A DNA stretch of 64,000 nt from positions 186,001 through 250,000 of the forward strand of contig JACRME010000008.1 of assembly GCA_016235045.1 (NCBI GenBank). Direction: 5' to 3'. This document shows, piece after piece, positions 1-7,047 of the stretch. The stretch is from Nitrosomonadales bacterium. GTDB lineage: Bacteria > Pseudomonadota > Gammaproteobacteria > Burkholderiales > Gallionellaceae. Below the pieces are notes generated by a model, which had not been told where the DNA came from, made no database searches, and saw nothing but the letters and a program-made list of their open reading frames with translations. The position numbers and the translations under genes were made by a program. Position 1 is the first letter of the stretch. Each line of letters starts with the position of its first letter.

Positions 1-192
1 GCCGTCGGTGCCATAGCCCTGCGCCTGCAGCCATTCCAGCGCGCCCGGATTGACTTGCCCGGCGGGATGGCTACCCGCGCTCCAGGCTTTGAATTTACCC
101 TTCCCCAGGCTGTTGAACAGCACTTCGCCCAGAATGCTGCGCGCGGAATTGCCGGTACATAACACCAGTACGTTGTATTGCTTTTCACTCAT
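1..192 (-). CDS. arsC: Arsenate reductase, low-molecular-weight phosphatase type (3' end outside window)
   Basis: Only the first 64 codons are in the window; the gene runs off the left edge. The N-terminus carries the P-loop CTGNSARS, a CX5R phosphatase motif of thiol-dependent arsenate reductases of the LMW-PTP fold, followed by WSAGSHPAG, which is typical of that family. The enzyme reduces arsenate to arsenite in the cytoplasm for export. The ATG overlaps the arsR stop codon by four bases, so the two are co-translated. It could in principle be another LMW protein-tyrosine phosphatase, but the arsR partner favours ArsC. Confidence 0.85.
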   Translation of the reverse strand, partial: MSEKQYNVLVLCTGNSARSILGEVLFNSLGKGKFKAWSAGSHPAGQVNPGALEWLQAQGYGTDG

Positions 193-530
193 TTTGGATT
201 TCCATTCCTGTTATCGACATTTTTCGCGCTGGTACATTGCGACGCATCGCCCGCACAGCAGTGCTCGGTCAAGTATTCAATCAGCCTGTCCATTTCGGCA
301 AAATTGGCGCTATAGATCACAAAGCGCCCCTCGGTGCGCGGCTTGATCAATTTGGCATGGCTCAGCGTCTTCAAATGGAACGACAACGTGGCCGGAGGAA
401 TACCCAACTGCTCCCCCAACACCCCCGCCGCTATGCCCGCTTTGCCTGCTTGCACCAGCAAACGAAAAATCGATAAACGCGATTCCTGTGCCAGTGCCGC
501 CAGTGCCTCCACCGCCAACTCGATCTTCAT
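189..530 (-). CDS. arsR: ArsR-family arsenite-responsive repressor
   Basis: This 113-residue winged-helix protein should repress the ars operon until As(III) or Sb(III) binds. The helix-turn-helix covers about residues 35-60 ([20 protein letters not shown]). The classical ELCVCDL metal site of the E. coli/plasmid type is absent. Instead a C-terminal cluster C91, C92, C99 resembles the Cys95/Cys96/Cys102 site described for Acidithiobacillus ferrooxidans ArsR. A good ribosome-binding site (AGAGG) lies seven bases before the ATG. It is the first gene of an arsR-arsC operon and probably regulates itself through the palindrome just upstream. Confidence 0.9.
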   Translation of the reverse strand: MKIELAVEALAALAQESRLSIFRLLVQAGKAGIAAGVLGEQLGIPPATLSFHLKTLSHAKLIKPRTEGRFVIYSANFAEMDRLIEYLTEHCCAGDASQCTSAKNVDNRNGNPK

Positions 531-547
531 TCTTACCTCTTAAATCG

Positions 548-574
548 ATTTTACATTTCCAATATTATGGAAAT
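548..574 (-). promoter_or_regulatory. Candidate ars promoter and ArsR operator
   Basis: On the minus strand a TAAAAT -10-like hexamer (548-553) is directly preceded by an inverted repeat with 7-base arms, ATTTCCA (555-561) and TGGAAAT (568-574), separated by six bases. The palindrome covers the spacer between -10 and -35, where an ArsR dimer would block RNA polymerase. The -35 is weak. The operator role is inferred from position and symmetry. Confidence 0.55.
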
Positions 575-675
575 ATTACAAAAGACGCAACCCCATGGAC
601 GCAATCCATCCGCCGAAGGCATTCGTGCTAGCATGAAACAACAAATTCACCCTGCCGCTCGCTACCGGACATCAT

Positions 676-750
676 ATGTTCCTTGAACTTATCATCCTCG
701 CCGTGCTGGTCGCGGTTGTAGTCATCGCACTGCGTCCGCCGCGCCGTTGA
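676..750 (+). CDS. Possible 24-residue single-span membrane peptide
   Basis: The reading frame encodes MFLELIILAVLVAVVVIAL followed by RPPRR: one hydrophobic helix with a positively charged C-terminal end, a common pattern for small inner-membrane proteins. A perfect hairpin terminator begins about a dozen bases after the stop. The ribosome-binding site is poor and no family is recognised, so this is a candidate only. It lies between the divergent ars promoter and the convergent pbpG gene. Confidence 0.35.
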   Translation: MFLELIILAVLVAVVVIALRPPRR

Positions 751-761
751 AGCAGGCAAAA

Positions 762-789
762 GAAAAGGGGGCCCGCGGCCCCCTTCTTT
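762..789. terminator. Bidirectional rho-independent terminator
   Basis: A GC-rich hairpin, GGGGGCC (767-773) / CGC / GGCCCCC (777-783), is flanked by AAAA on the left and TTCTTT on the right. It can end transcription of pbpG (minus) and of the small plus-strand ORF. Confidence 0.8.
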
Positions 790-805
790 GACTAACAGAA
801 AAAAA

Positions 806-1705
806 CTAGTAACGCCTCACTGTGCGCGCAGATCTGGCGGCGGCGTTTTCCATCCAGTTCTTGACACGGACGGCATCTCCGACCCGGGTGCGCTTGCCCC
901 ATGAATCCAGCAACACGATGATCACCGGGCGCTGCAGTATCTTCGCCTGCATCACCAAACAACGCCCCGCCTCGCTGATATAGCCGGTTTTGCTCAGGCC
1001 GATGTCCCACGACGAATTGCGCACCAGCGGATTGGTGTTAACGAAACGCAGGGTACGACGGCCATCCACATTCACGATGTGCGAACTCGACGTCGAATAC
1101 TGCTGGATCAAATCATAGCTCTGCGCAGCCATCACCATCTTGACCAGATCCTGCGCGGTCGAGACATTCTCGCTGTGCAGGCCGGTCGGGTCGAAAAAGC
1201 GGGTTGAGTCCATCCCCAGTTCCCGCGCCTTGGCGTTCATCATCGCCAGCACAACCTGGGTGCCGCCGGGATAGGTCCGCGCCAGGGCCGCGGCGGCACG
1301 GTTCTCCGATGCCATCAAAGCCAGCTTGAGCAACTCGCCGCGAGTCAGCATCATGCCGTTGCTCATGCGTGAACGCGTTCCTTTCAGGTGGTCGCGATCT
1401 TCCGCTTCGATGCTGATCGGTTCGTCCAGGGGAAGATTGGCATCCAGGATCACCATCGCCGTCATTAACTTGGTGATGGAGGCAATGGGAACGACCGTTT
1501 CGGCATTTTTTGTATAAAGCGGACGCTGGCCTTGCTCGTCGTAGATCACCGCAAAGGCGGATCCCAACTTGGGCATGGATGTTTTTTGCAGGATGGAAGT
1601 GACGAACTCGTCGTCCCGCACCGGCACAGCCGCGTTTCCTTCGGTCGCCGCGTGAGCCAATACGACATGGCTTAACAACGACAGAATCAGAATTACCTTG
1701 CGCAT
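806..1705 (-). CDS. pbpG: D-alanyl-D-alanine endopeptidase, PBP7/8 type
   Basis: This is a periplasmic penicillin-binding protein of the S11 family (299 residues) that cleaves peptidoglycan cross-links. Residues 1-20 form a signal peptide ending AHA. The three active-site motifs are present: SITK (S76 nucleophile, K79), SEN (133-135) and KTG (239-241). The stretch ASENRAAAALARTYPGG is typical of PbpG rather than of the DacA carboxypeptidases. I chose the internal ATG at 1705, which has an AAGGGG ribosome-binding site and begins the signal peptide; the longer open frame upstream is not needed. It is followed by the bidirectional terminator at 762-789. Confidence 0.9.
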   Translation of the reverse strand: MRKVILILSLLSHVVLAHAATEGNAAVPVRDDEFVTSILQKTSMPKLGSAFAVIYDEQGQRPLYTKNAETVVPIASITKLMTAMVILDANLPLDEPISIEAEDRDHLKGTRSRMSNGMMLTRGELLKLALMASENRAAAALARTYPGGTQVVLAMMNAKARELGMDSTRFFDPTGLHSENVSTAQDLVKMVMAAQSYDLIQQYSTSSSHIVNVDGRRTLRFVNTNPLVRNSSWDIGLSKTGYISEAGRCLVMQAKILQRPVIIVLLDSWGKRTRVGDAVRVKNWMENAAARSARTVRRY

Positions 1706-1791
1706 ATTTCCCCTTTGAAACGATTCCCTGACTGACGCGGCGCAGGATACCTTATAAAAATCAAATAAATCAAGGCGAGTGGCAAATATCG

Positions 1792-3618
1792 CTAATGCTC
1801 TTCCTGCTGTTGCAAAGCCCACATTTGAGAGTAAATCCCCTGTTTTTCCAACAAGTTGCGGTGGGTTCCGCGTTCGAGAATGCGGCCTTTGTCCATGACG
1901 AGAATCTGATGAGCGTCGACGATAGTCGACAGACGGTGCGCGATAACCAGCGTGGTGCGGTTTTGCGCAATGTTGCGCAACTCGTCCTGGATGGCTTTCT
2001 CTGACTTGGAATCCAGTGCCGAGGTCGCCTCGTCGAAAATCAGGATCGCCGGATTTTTCAGGATGGCGCGGGCGATGGCGACGCGCTGCTTCTCGCCGCC
2101 GGAAAGCTTCAGACCGCGCTCGCCCACCATCGAGTCGTACCCTTGCGGCAATGATTCGATGAACGTATGGATGTGCGCGGACTGTGCCGCCGCAATCACC
2201 TCCTCATGCGTGGCATTGGGGCGGCCGTAGGCGATGTTGTAGTAGATGGTGTCGTTGAACAGCACCGTATCCTGCGGCACGATGCCGATGGCCGCGCGCA
2301 GGCTGGCCTGCGTGACCGAGCGTATATCCTGTCCGTCGATGGAGATGCTGCCCGCATTCACGTCGTAGAAACGAAACAACAGCCGCGACAAAGTGGATTT
2401 GCCTGCCCCGCTTGCCCCCACCACCGCCACCGTGTGCCCGGAGGGAATGTCGAAGCTCACCTCATGCAATATCTCGCGTGCCGGATCATAGGAAAACCTT
2501 ACGTTTTCAAAGCGCACGCCCGACGCCGCACCCGTCGGTTCCGTTGCACCGTGTCGCGGCCGCACTGCTGCGCCGTTCAATTCGAGCGGAAGCGCGCCCG
2601 GCGCGTCCTGCACCTCGCGGCTTTCATCCAGCAGACGGAACATTTTCTCCATGTCGGCCAGCGCGTTCTTGATTTCGCGGTAGACGAAGCCGAGGAAATG
2701 CAGCGGCATATAAAGCTGCAGCATGAACACGTTGACCAGCACCAGGTCGCCGATGGTCATCGAGCCCTTCACCACCCCGTCCGCCGCCAACAGCATGAGC
2801 AGGGTCACGCCGATGGCGATGATGATGCTCTGCCCGGCGTTGAGCGTCGCCAGCGAGGTCTGGTTGCGCACCGCCGAGACTTCCCAGCGCTGCATCTGCT
2901 CGTCGTAGCGTTGCACTTCGTAACGCTCGTTGCCGAAATACTTCACCGTCTCGTAATTGATCAGGCTGTCGATGGCCCGCGTATTCGCCTTGGAATCCAT
3001 TTCGTTCATGGTACGGCGGAACACCATGCGCCATTCGGTGACGATCAGCGTGAACGCGATATAAAGCACCAGCGTGGAAAAGGTGATGATGGCAAACCAC
3101 GGGTCGTATTTGGCGAACAGGATCGCCGCAACCAACCCGATCTCCAGCAGCGTCGGCAGGATGTTGAACAAGAGAAAGGTGAGCAAAAAGCTGATGCCGC
3201 GCGTGCCGCGCTCGATATCGCGCGACACACCGCCGGTCTGCCGCTCCAGATGGAAACGCAGGCTCAGGCTGTGCAAATGCTCGAAAACCTGCAATGCCAC
3301 GCGGCGGATGGCGCGCTGCGTCACCTTGGCGAACAGCGCGTCGCGAATTTCCCCGAACAGCGTGCTGAACAAGCGCAGCAGTCCGTAGCCGATGACCAGA
3401 AACACCGGGATGGTGAGCATCGCCTGCGGCTTGCTCATCGCATCCACGATCTCCTTGAGCACCAGCGGCACGGCCACGTTGGTAAGCTTGGCCAGCACCA
3501 AAAGCACGATCACCGCGACCACGCGGACTTTGAACTCCATTAAATAGGGCAGCAAACTGCGAATGACACGCCAATCGGTACGGGTTTCGGCGGAAGGAGT
3601 GTGCGAATAGTGTCTCAT
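1792..3618 (-). CDS. Atm1-type ABC exporter (fused membrane and ATPase domains)
   Basis: This is a half-transporter with an N-terminal six-helix membrane domain (about residues 25-330) and a C-terminal ATPase. Visible motifs are Walker A GASGAGKST, signature LSGGEKQ and Walker B ILIFDEATSALD. The membrane-domain segment NYETVKYFGNE is characteristic of the Atm1/HMT1 branch, whose bacterial members export glutathione-conjugated metals or persulfides. The protein would work as a homodimer in the inner membrane. An upstream in-frame ATG at 3648 lies inside the likely -10 box, so I used the ATG at 3618. Its nearness to the ars genes is suggestive but they are not co-transcribed. Confidence 0.85.
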   Translation of the reverse strand: MRHYSHTPSAETRTDWRVIRSLLPYLMEFKVRVVAVIVLLVLAKLTNVAVPLVLKEIVDAMSKPQAMLTIPVFLVIGYGLLRLFSTLFGEIRDALFAKVTQRAIRRVALQVFEHLHSLSLRFHLERQTGGVSRDIERGTRGISFLLTFLLFNILPTLLEIGLVAAILFAKYDPWFAIITFSTLVLYIAFTLIVTEWRMVFRRTMNEMDSKANTRAIDSLINYETVKYFGNERYEVQRYDEQMQRWEVSAVRNQTSLATLNAGQSIIIAIGVTLLMLLAADGVVKGSMTIGDLVLVNVFMLQLYMPLHFLGFVYREIKNALADMEKMFRLLDESREVQDAPGALPLELNGAAVRPRHGATEPTGAASGVRFENVRFSYDPAREILHEVSFDIPSGHTVAVVGASGAGKSTLSRLLFRFYDVNAGSISIDGQDIRSVTQASLRAAIGIVPQDTVLFNDTIYYNIAYGRPNATHEEVIAAAQSAHIHTFIESLPQGYDSMVGERGLKLSGGEKQRVAIARAILKNPAILIFDEATSALDSKSEKAIQDELRNIAQNRTTLVIAHRLSTIVDAHQILVMDKGRILERGTHRNLLEKQGIYSQMWALQQQEEH

Positions 3619-3639
3619 CTGGGCATCAGTATTTATGAC

Positions 3640-3652
3640 GGCTCGCATTATA
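3640..3652 (-). promoter_or_regulatory. Probable promoter -10 with GC-rich discriminator for the ABC exporter
   Basis: Minus strand reads TATAATGCGAGCC: a perfect -10 hexamer (3647-3652) followed by a GC-rich discriminator. The -35 is not recognisable. The same arrangement precedes several other genes in the window. Confidence 0.6.
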
Positions 3653-3680
3653 GCGGTTGCCTACCAGTCCTTTCCCCCTG

Positions 3681-3708
3681 AAAAAACGGGCATCCGCGAG
3701 GATGCCCG
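3681..3708 (-). terminator. Rho-independent terminator after the GGDEF-EAL gene
   Basis: Nine-base-pair perfect hairpin, CGGGCATCC (3687-3695) and GGATGCCCG (3700-3708) with a 4-base loop, followed on the minus strand by six T residues. It lies about 190 bases after the stop of the GGDEF-EAL gene and before the exporter promoter. Confidence 0.85.
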
Positions 3709-3893
3709 AAACAGAGGAGAAACAGGAAAGCGGGAGGAAGGGGGAGGGATCCAGAACCGCTCTCGCAGTTTATTCAGCAAGCGCCATGCCAATCATGCTT
3801 GGCGTTGATTCATAAAGAATAGTGAATTTGCGCAACACCGCGCCTGCAACGTAAAGCGCACCCGGTTGGCGCACGGCGCACCTTGGCCGTGCA

Positions 3894-5942
3894 TTATTCC
3901 GGGCGGGCGGGGTGTCCGAAGTGGTAACCCTGGGCGTAATCCACGCCCATCTCGGTGAGCATTTTCGCCGTCATCTCGTCCTCGACAAACTCGGCCACCG
4001 TCTTCAGGCCAAACTCGTGCGCCATGCCGTTGATGTGCGCGACCATGACGCGGTCGCGTTCGTCGGCAACCACCTGGCGCACAAAACTGCCCTCGATCTT
4101 GACGTAATCGATTTGCAGGTATTTCAGGTAAAGGAAAGATGAGAAGCCGCTGCCGAAATCGTCCAGCGCCACCGCGATCTTGCTCTCGCGCAACTCCTCG
4201 ATCACCGCGCGCACCTGCGTCAGGTTGGGCAGGGCTTCGCGCTCGGTGATCTCCAGTACGATCTTCTCGCACGGTACGCCCGCGCGGCGCACCAGATCGG
4301 GAATTCCGCGCACCCATTCGATATCGTTGAAACTGCGCGGGAACAGGTTGAAGAACAACTTGGCCTGCGGATGCTTTTTGCCGATCATCGCATAATGCGC
4401 CAGACCTTTGCGGAACACCTCTTGATCGAGCTCTTGCGCCATGCCCAACTCTTCGGCGACTTCGATGAAATCGCCCGCCGGGATAATCGTCTCGCCATCG
4501 CGAATCCGCACCAGAACCTCATAGGCTGCCACCGTGCGGCTCTTCAGTTCGACGATAGGTTGCAGGAAAGCCTCGACGCGATCCTCGCGCAAGGCATTGC
4601 GCAGGAAATCGCCCTGCTTGAAGATCGCCATCATGCTGCGATCCGCTTCTGACTCCGCCGTCATCACCTGGTTCTTGCCGAGCATCTTGGCCTTGTACAA
4701 CACGACATCCATCGCCGAATAGAGCTCTTCCTCGGTCTTGCCGTCCTCGGGATAGGTGACCATGCTGAAACTCGCGGTCGTGCGAACTTTGCCGACCGGC
4801 AATTCGAACTCGCGCCCGACCAGCGTCTGGTGCAATTTATTCGCCACCAGCAATCCGTTTTTCGCCGGAGTCTCCGGCAGGATCAGCGCGAACTCGTCGC
4901 CGCCCAGGCGTGCCAATACATCGCCGCGACGCAACCCTTCGCCCAGCATTGCAGTCAGTTCCTTTAGCACCATGTCGCCGATGGGATGGCCGAAGGTGTC
5001 GTTGATGTACTTGAAGTTGTCCAGGTCGATCATGATTACCGCGAAACCGTGCTGATGCCGCTCGGCGCGAATAATCTCGTATTTCAAAAACTCATGGAAC
5101 TTACGGCGGTTGTACAGCCCGGTCAGCGGATCGCGAATGGAAAGCTCTTCCAGCTTGGCGTTATATTCCTGCACGGTCTGCAGCAGGTGGTTGAAATACT
5201 CCGCCAGATGCTTGATTTCCAGCAGCCAGGAGGTTCCTTTGACGCGACGGCTCATATCCATGTCGAGCGTCACGCTGCGCATCACCCCCACCAGATTGGC
5301 GATGGGCTGTGCCACCAGATAGCGCAATTTCAGGTAAAGGATGATGAACACGATCGCGATCACCACCAGGGTGTAGCCGACGATGGTATTGATCACCACG
5401 CTGAAAGACACCTTCAGGTCGCGGATCGGGTACGCGATGTCGATCACCCCGTGCACCGCTCCCACATGCGACTGCGTGTGGCAGACCAGGCACTCTTGCC
5501 GGGCAATGACCGGAAAAAGATAGCGAATGGACTCTTCGTCGGGAAAGGTCATTGCATCCTTGCCGTACAGCAACGCCTGCGCCAACTCCGCGTCTTTGTG
5601 GATGGCGCCCTCCTCTCCCTCCATCGCGCCGAATTGCCGGGTGACAATTTCGCCGCGATAGACCTGGATTTTCAGCTCGGGAAAGTTCTCGTTTAGCCGC
5701 TGGATGGATTCGTTGATTTCCTGCTTGCTCCAGCCCTTGCGCATGGCCGAATAAAGACTCTGGAACACCAGCTTGGAGGTTTGCTGCGCATCTTCGCGCG
5801 CCAATTCATGGATGGCACGCGTGCGTATCGTCTCCGACATGGTGTAGATCAGCAGCGAGGCGATCAGCGCCGCCATGAAAGAAATCAGGACCAGAAGTCT
5901 GCCCAACGTCAGTTGCTTGAAGTTCTCGAGGGTTTTCCTCAT
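3894..5942 (-). CDS. Membrane GGDEF-EAL protein with periplasmic c-type haem motif
   Basis: This 682-residue inner-membrane protein combines diguanylate cyclase and c-di-GMP phosphodiesterase domains. A first membrane helix (about 14-34) and a second (about 182-206) enclose a periplasmic sensor of some 145 residues. The sensor holds CLVCH (151-155), a CXXCH covalent haem-binding motif. A HAMP-like segment follows, then GGDEF (347-351) with an upstream RRGD inhibitory site, then the EAL domain (about 450-680). There EAL reads EVL (475-477), but the catalytic glutamates, DDFG (594-597) and K615 are kept. The start at 5942 has an AAGGA ribosome-binding site. It is monocistronic. Redox, oxygen or NO sensing is inferred from the haem motif. 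Confidence 0.88.
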   Translation of the reverse strand: MRKTLENFKQLTLGRLLVLISFMAALIASLLIYTMSETIRTRAIHELAREDAQQTSKLVFQSLYSAMRKGWSKQEINESIQRLNENFPELKIQVYRGEIVTRQFGAMEGEEGAIHKDAELAQALLYGKDAMTFPDEESIRYLFPVIARQECLVCHTQSHVGAVHGVIDIAYPIRDLKVSFSVVINTIVGYTLVVIAIVFIILYLKLRYLVAQPIANLVGVMRSVTLDMDMSRRVKGTSWLLEIKHLAEYFNHLLQTVQEYNAKLEELSIRDPLTGLYNRRKFHEFLKYEIIRAERHQHGFAVIMIDLDNFKYINDTFGHPIGDMVLKELTAMLGEGLRRGDVLARLGGDEFALILPETPAKNGLLVANKLHQTLVGREFELPVGKVRTTASFSMVTYPEDGKTEEELYSAMDVVLYKAKMLGKNQVMTAESEADRSMMAIFKQGDFLRNALREDRVEAFLQPIVELKSRTVAAYEVLVRIRDGETIIPAGDFIEVAEELGMAQELDQEVFRKGLAHYAMIGKKHPQAKLFFNLFPRSFNDIEWVRGIPDLVRRAGVPCEKIVLEITEREALPNLTQVRAVIEELRESKIAVALDDFGSGFSSFLYLKYLQIDYVKIEGSFVRQVVADERDRVMVAHINGMAHEFGLKTVAEFVEDEMTAKMLTEMGVDYAQGYHFGHPARPE

Positions 5943-6062
5943 CGCCATCCTTATTATGGTCGTTGCGATGCGCTGTTCTCCGCAACGAATCGCATTCGGC
6001 TGTTCAGTCCGGCGCACATCGTGCCACATTGTCGGCACGTCAACAATGCCAAATCCAGCAGA

Positions 6063-7037
6063 TCAGGAGATTGCGCACAACGCCGGGCCGTACAGCGCAA
6101 CCCGGTCATCCAGGATCAGGCGCACCGGCATCGCCTCCAGCAGGGGACGCATGCGCCCTTTGTTCAGAAAAGCCTGCATGAAGTTACCGCGTTGCAGCAG
6201 CGGCAATATTTTCGGCGCGATGCCCCCGCCCACATACAATCCACCGCGGCTCATGGTCTTCAACGCAAGGTTGCCCGCCTCGGCACCGTACAGTTGCACG
6301 AATATGTCCAGCGTCTCGATGCAAATATCGTCGCTGCCGCCGAGCGCCTCCCGGGAAATGACCGCAGCCGCATCGCCTTCGCGCATCTCCTCCGCCAGTC
6401 TGTGCGGCAAGACGGCTTTGCGGTGGGCGCGCAAAAAATCGTGCAAATCGACCAGCCCCATGCCGGAGACGATGCGTTCCCAACTGACATGGCCGTAACG
6501 CAATTGCAGGTGCCGCAGCAATGCGGTCTCCAACTCCGACTGCGGACTGAAGCTGGCGTGTCCGCCCTCGGTTGCATAGGGATGATGCCGTTGCCCGTCC
6601 CAATACATGCCCGCTTCGCCCAAACCGGTTCCGGCGGCGATGATGGCGGCATTGCCGCGCGCTTCCTGCCCGCCTGCCTGCAAAGCCAGCAAATCATCCG
6701 GCTCCAGCGCAGGAAGCCCGTGGGCAATTGCTTCCAGATCGTTGAGCAAAGCGCAGGTCTTGAAACCGAAGCGTTGACGCAAGGCTTCAGCCTCGATAAA
6801 CCAGGGCAGGTTGGTTGTGCGCACCGCACCGCCGATAACCGGCCCGGCAATACCGAACGCCGCTTGGGCCGGCACTTGCTCCCCAATCAAGAAATCCGCC
6901 AGGAGTGCTTCGAAGGTGGCAAAGTTGCGGCTCGGATAGCTGGCTTCCCGCCTGATTTTCACTTGTGCATCGACTACTTCAGCGATCGCCAATCGCGTCT
7001 TGGTTGCTCCGATATCGCCGGCAATGACTGTATTCAT
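6063..7037 (-). CDS. glk: Glucokinase (bacterial Glk family)
   Basis: The 324-residue cytoplasmic enzyme phosphorylates glucose with ATP. It begins with the phosphate-binding motif GDIGATKTRLAIAE, has LLNDLEAIAHGL around the sugar-binding aspartate, and GTGLGEAGMYWDG and EGGHASFSP in the second half, all typical of proteobacterial Glk (about 320 residues). The ATG lies 10 bases after the glgP stop without a clear ribosome-binding site, so translation is probably coupled. With glgP it forms a short glycogen-use operon: phosphorolysis yields glucose-1-phosphate and the glucose left over is fed in by Glk. Confidence 0.92.
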   Translation of the reverse strand: MNTVIAGDIGATKTRLAIAEVVDAQVKIRREASYPSRNFATFEALLADFLIGEQVPAQAAFGIAGPVIGGAVRTTNLPWFIEAEALRQRFGFKTCALLNDLEAIAHGLPALEPDDLLALQAGGQEARGNAAIIAAGTGLGEAGMYWDGQRHHPYATEGGHASFSPQSELETALLRHLQLRYGHVSWERIVSGMGLVDLHDFLRAHRKAVLPHRLAEEMREGDAAAVISREALGGSDDICIETLDIFVQLYGAEAGNLALKTMSRGGLYVGGGIAPKILPLLQRGNFMQAFLNKGRMRPLLEAMPVRLILDDRVALYGPALCAIS

Positions 7038-7047
7038 CGGGGGCAAT

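Noticed and set aside
2167-3543. A 458-codon open frame antisense to the ABC exporter
   Set aside because: Rich in His, Gln and Arg with no family signature; the exporter on the other strand has all its motifs.
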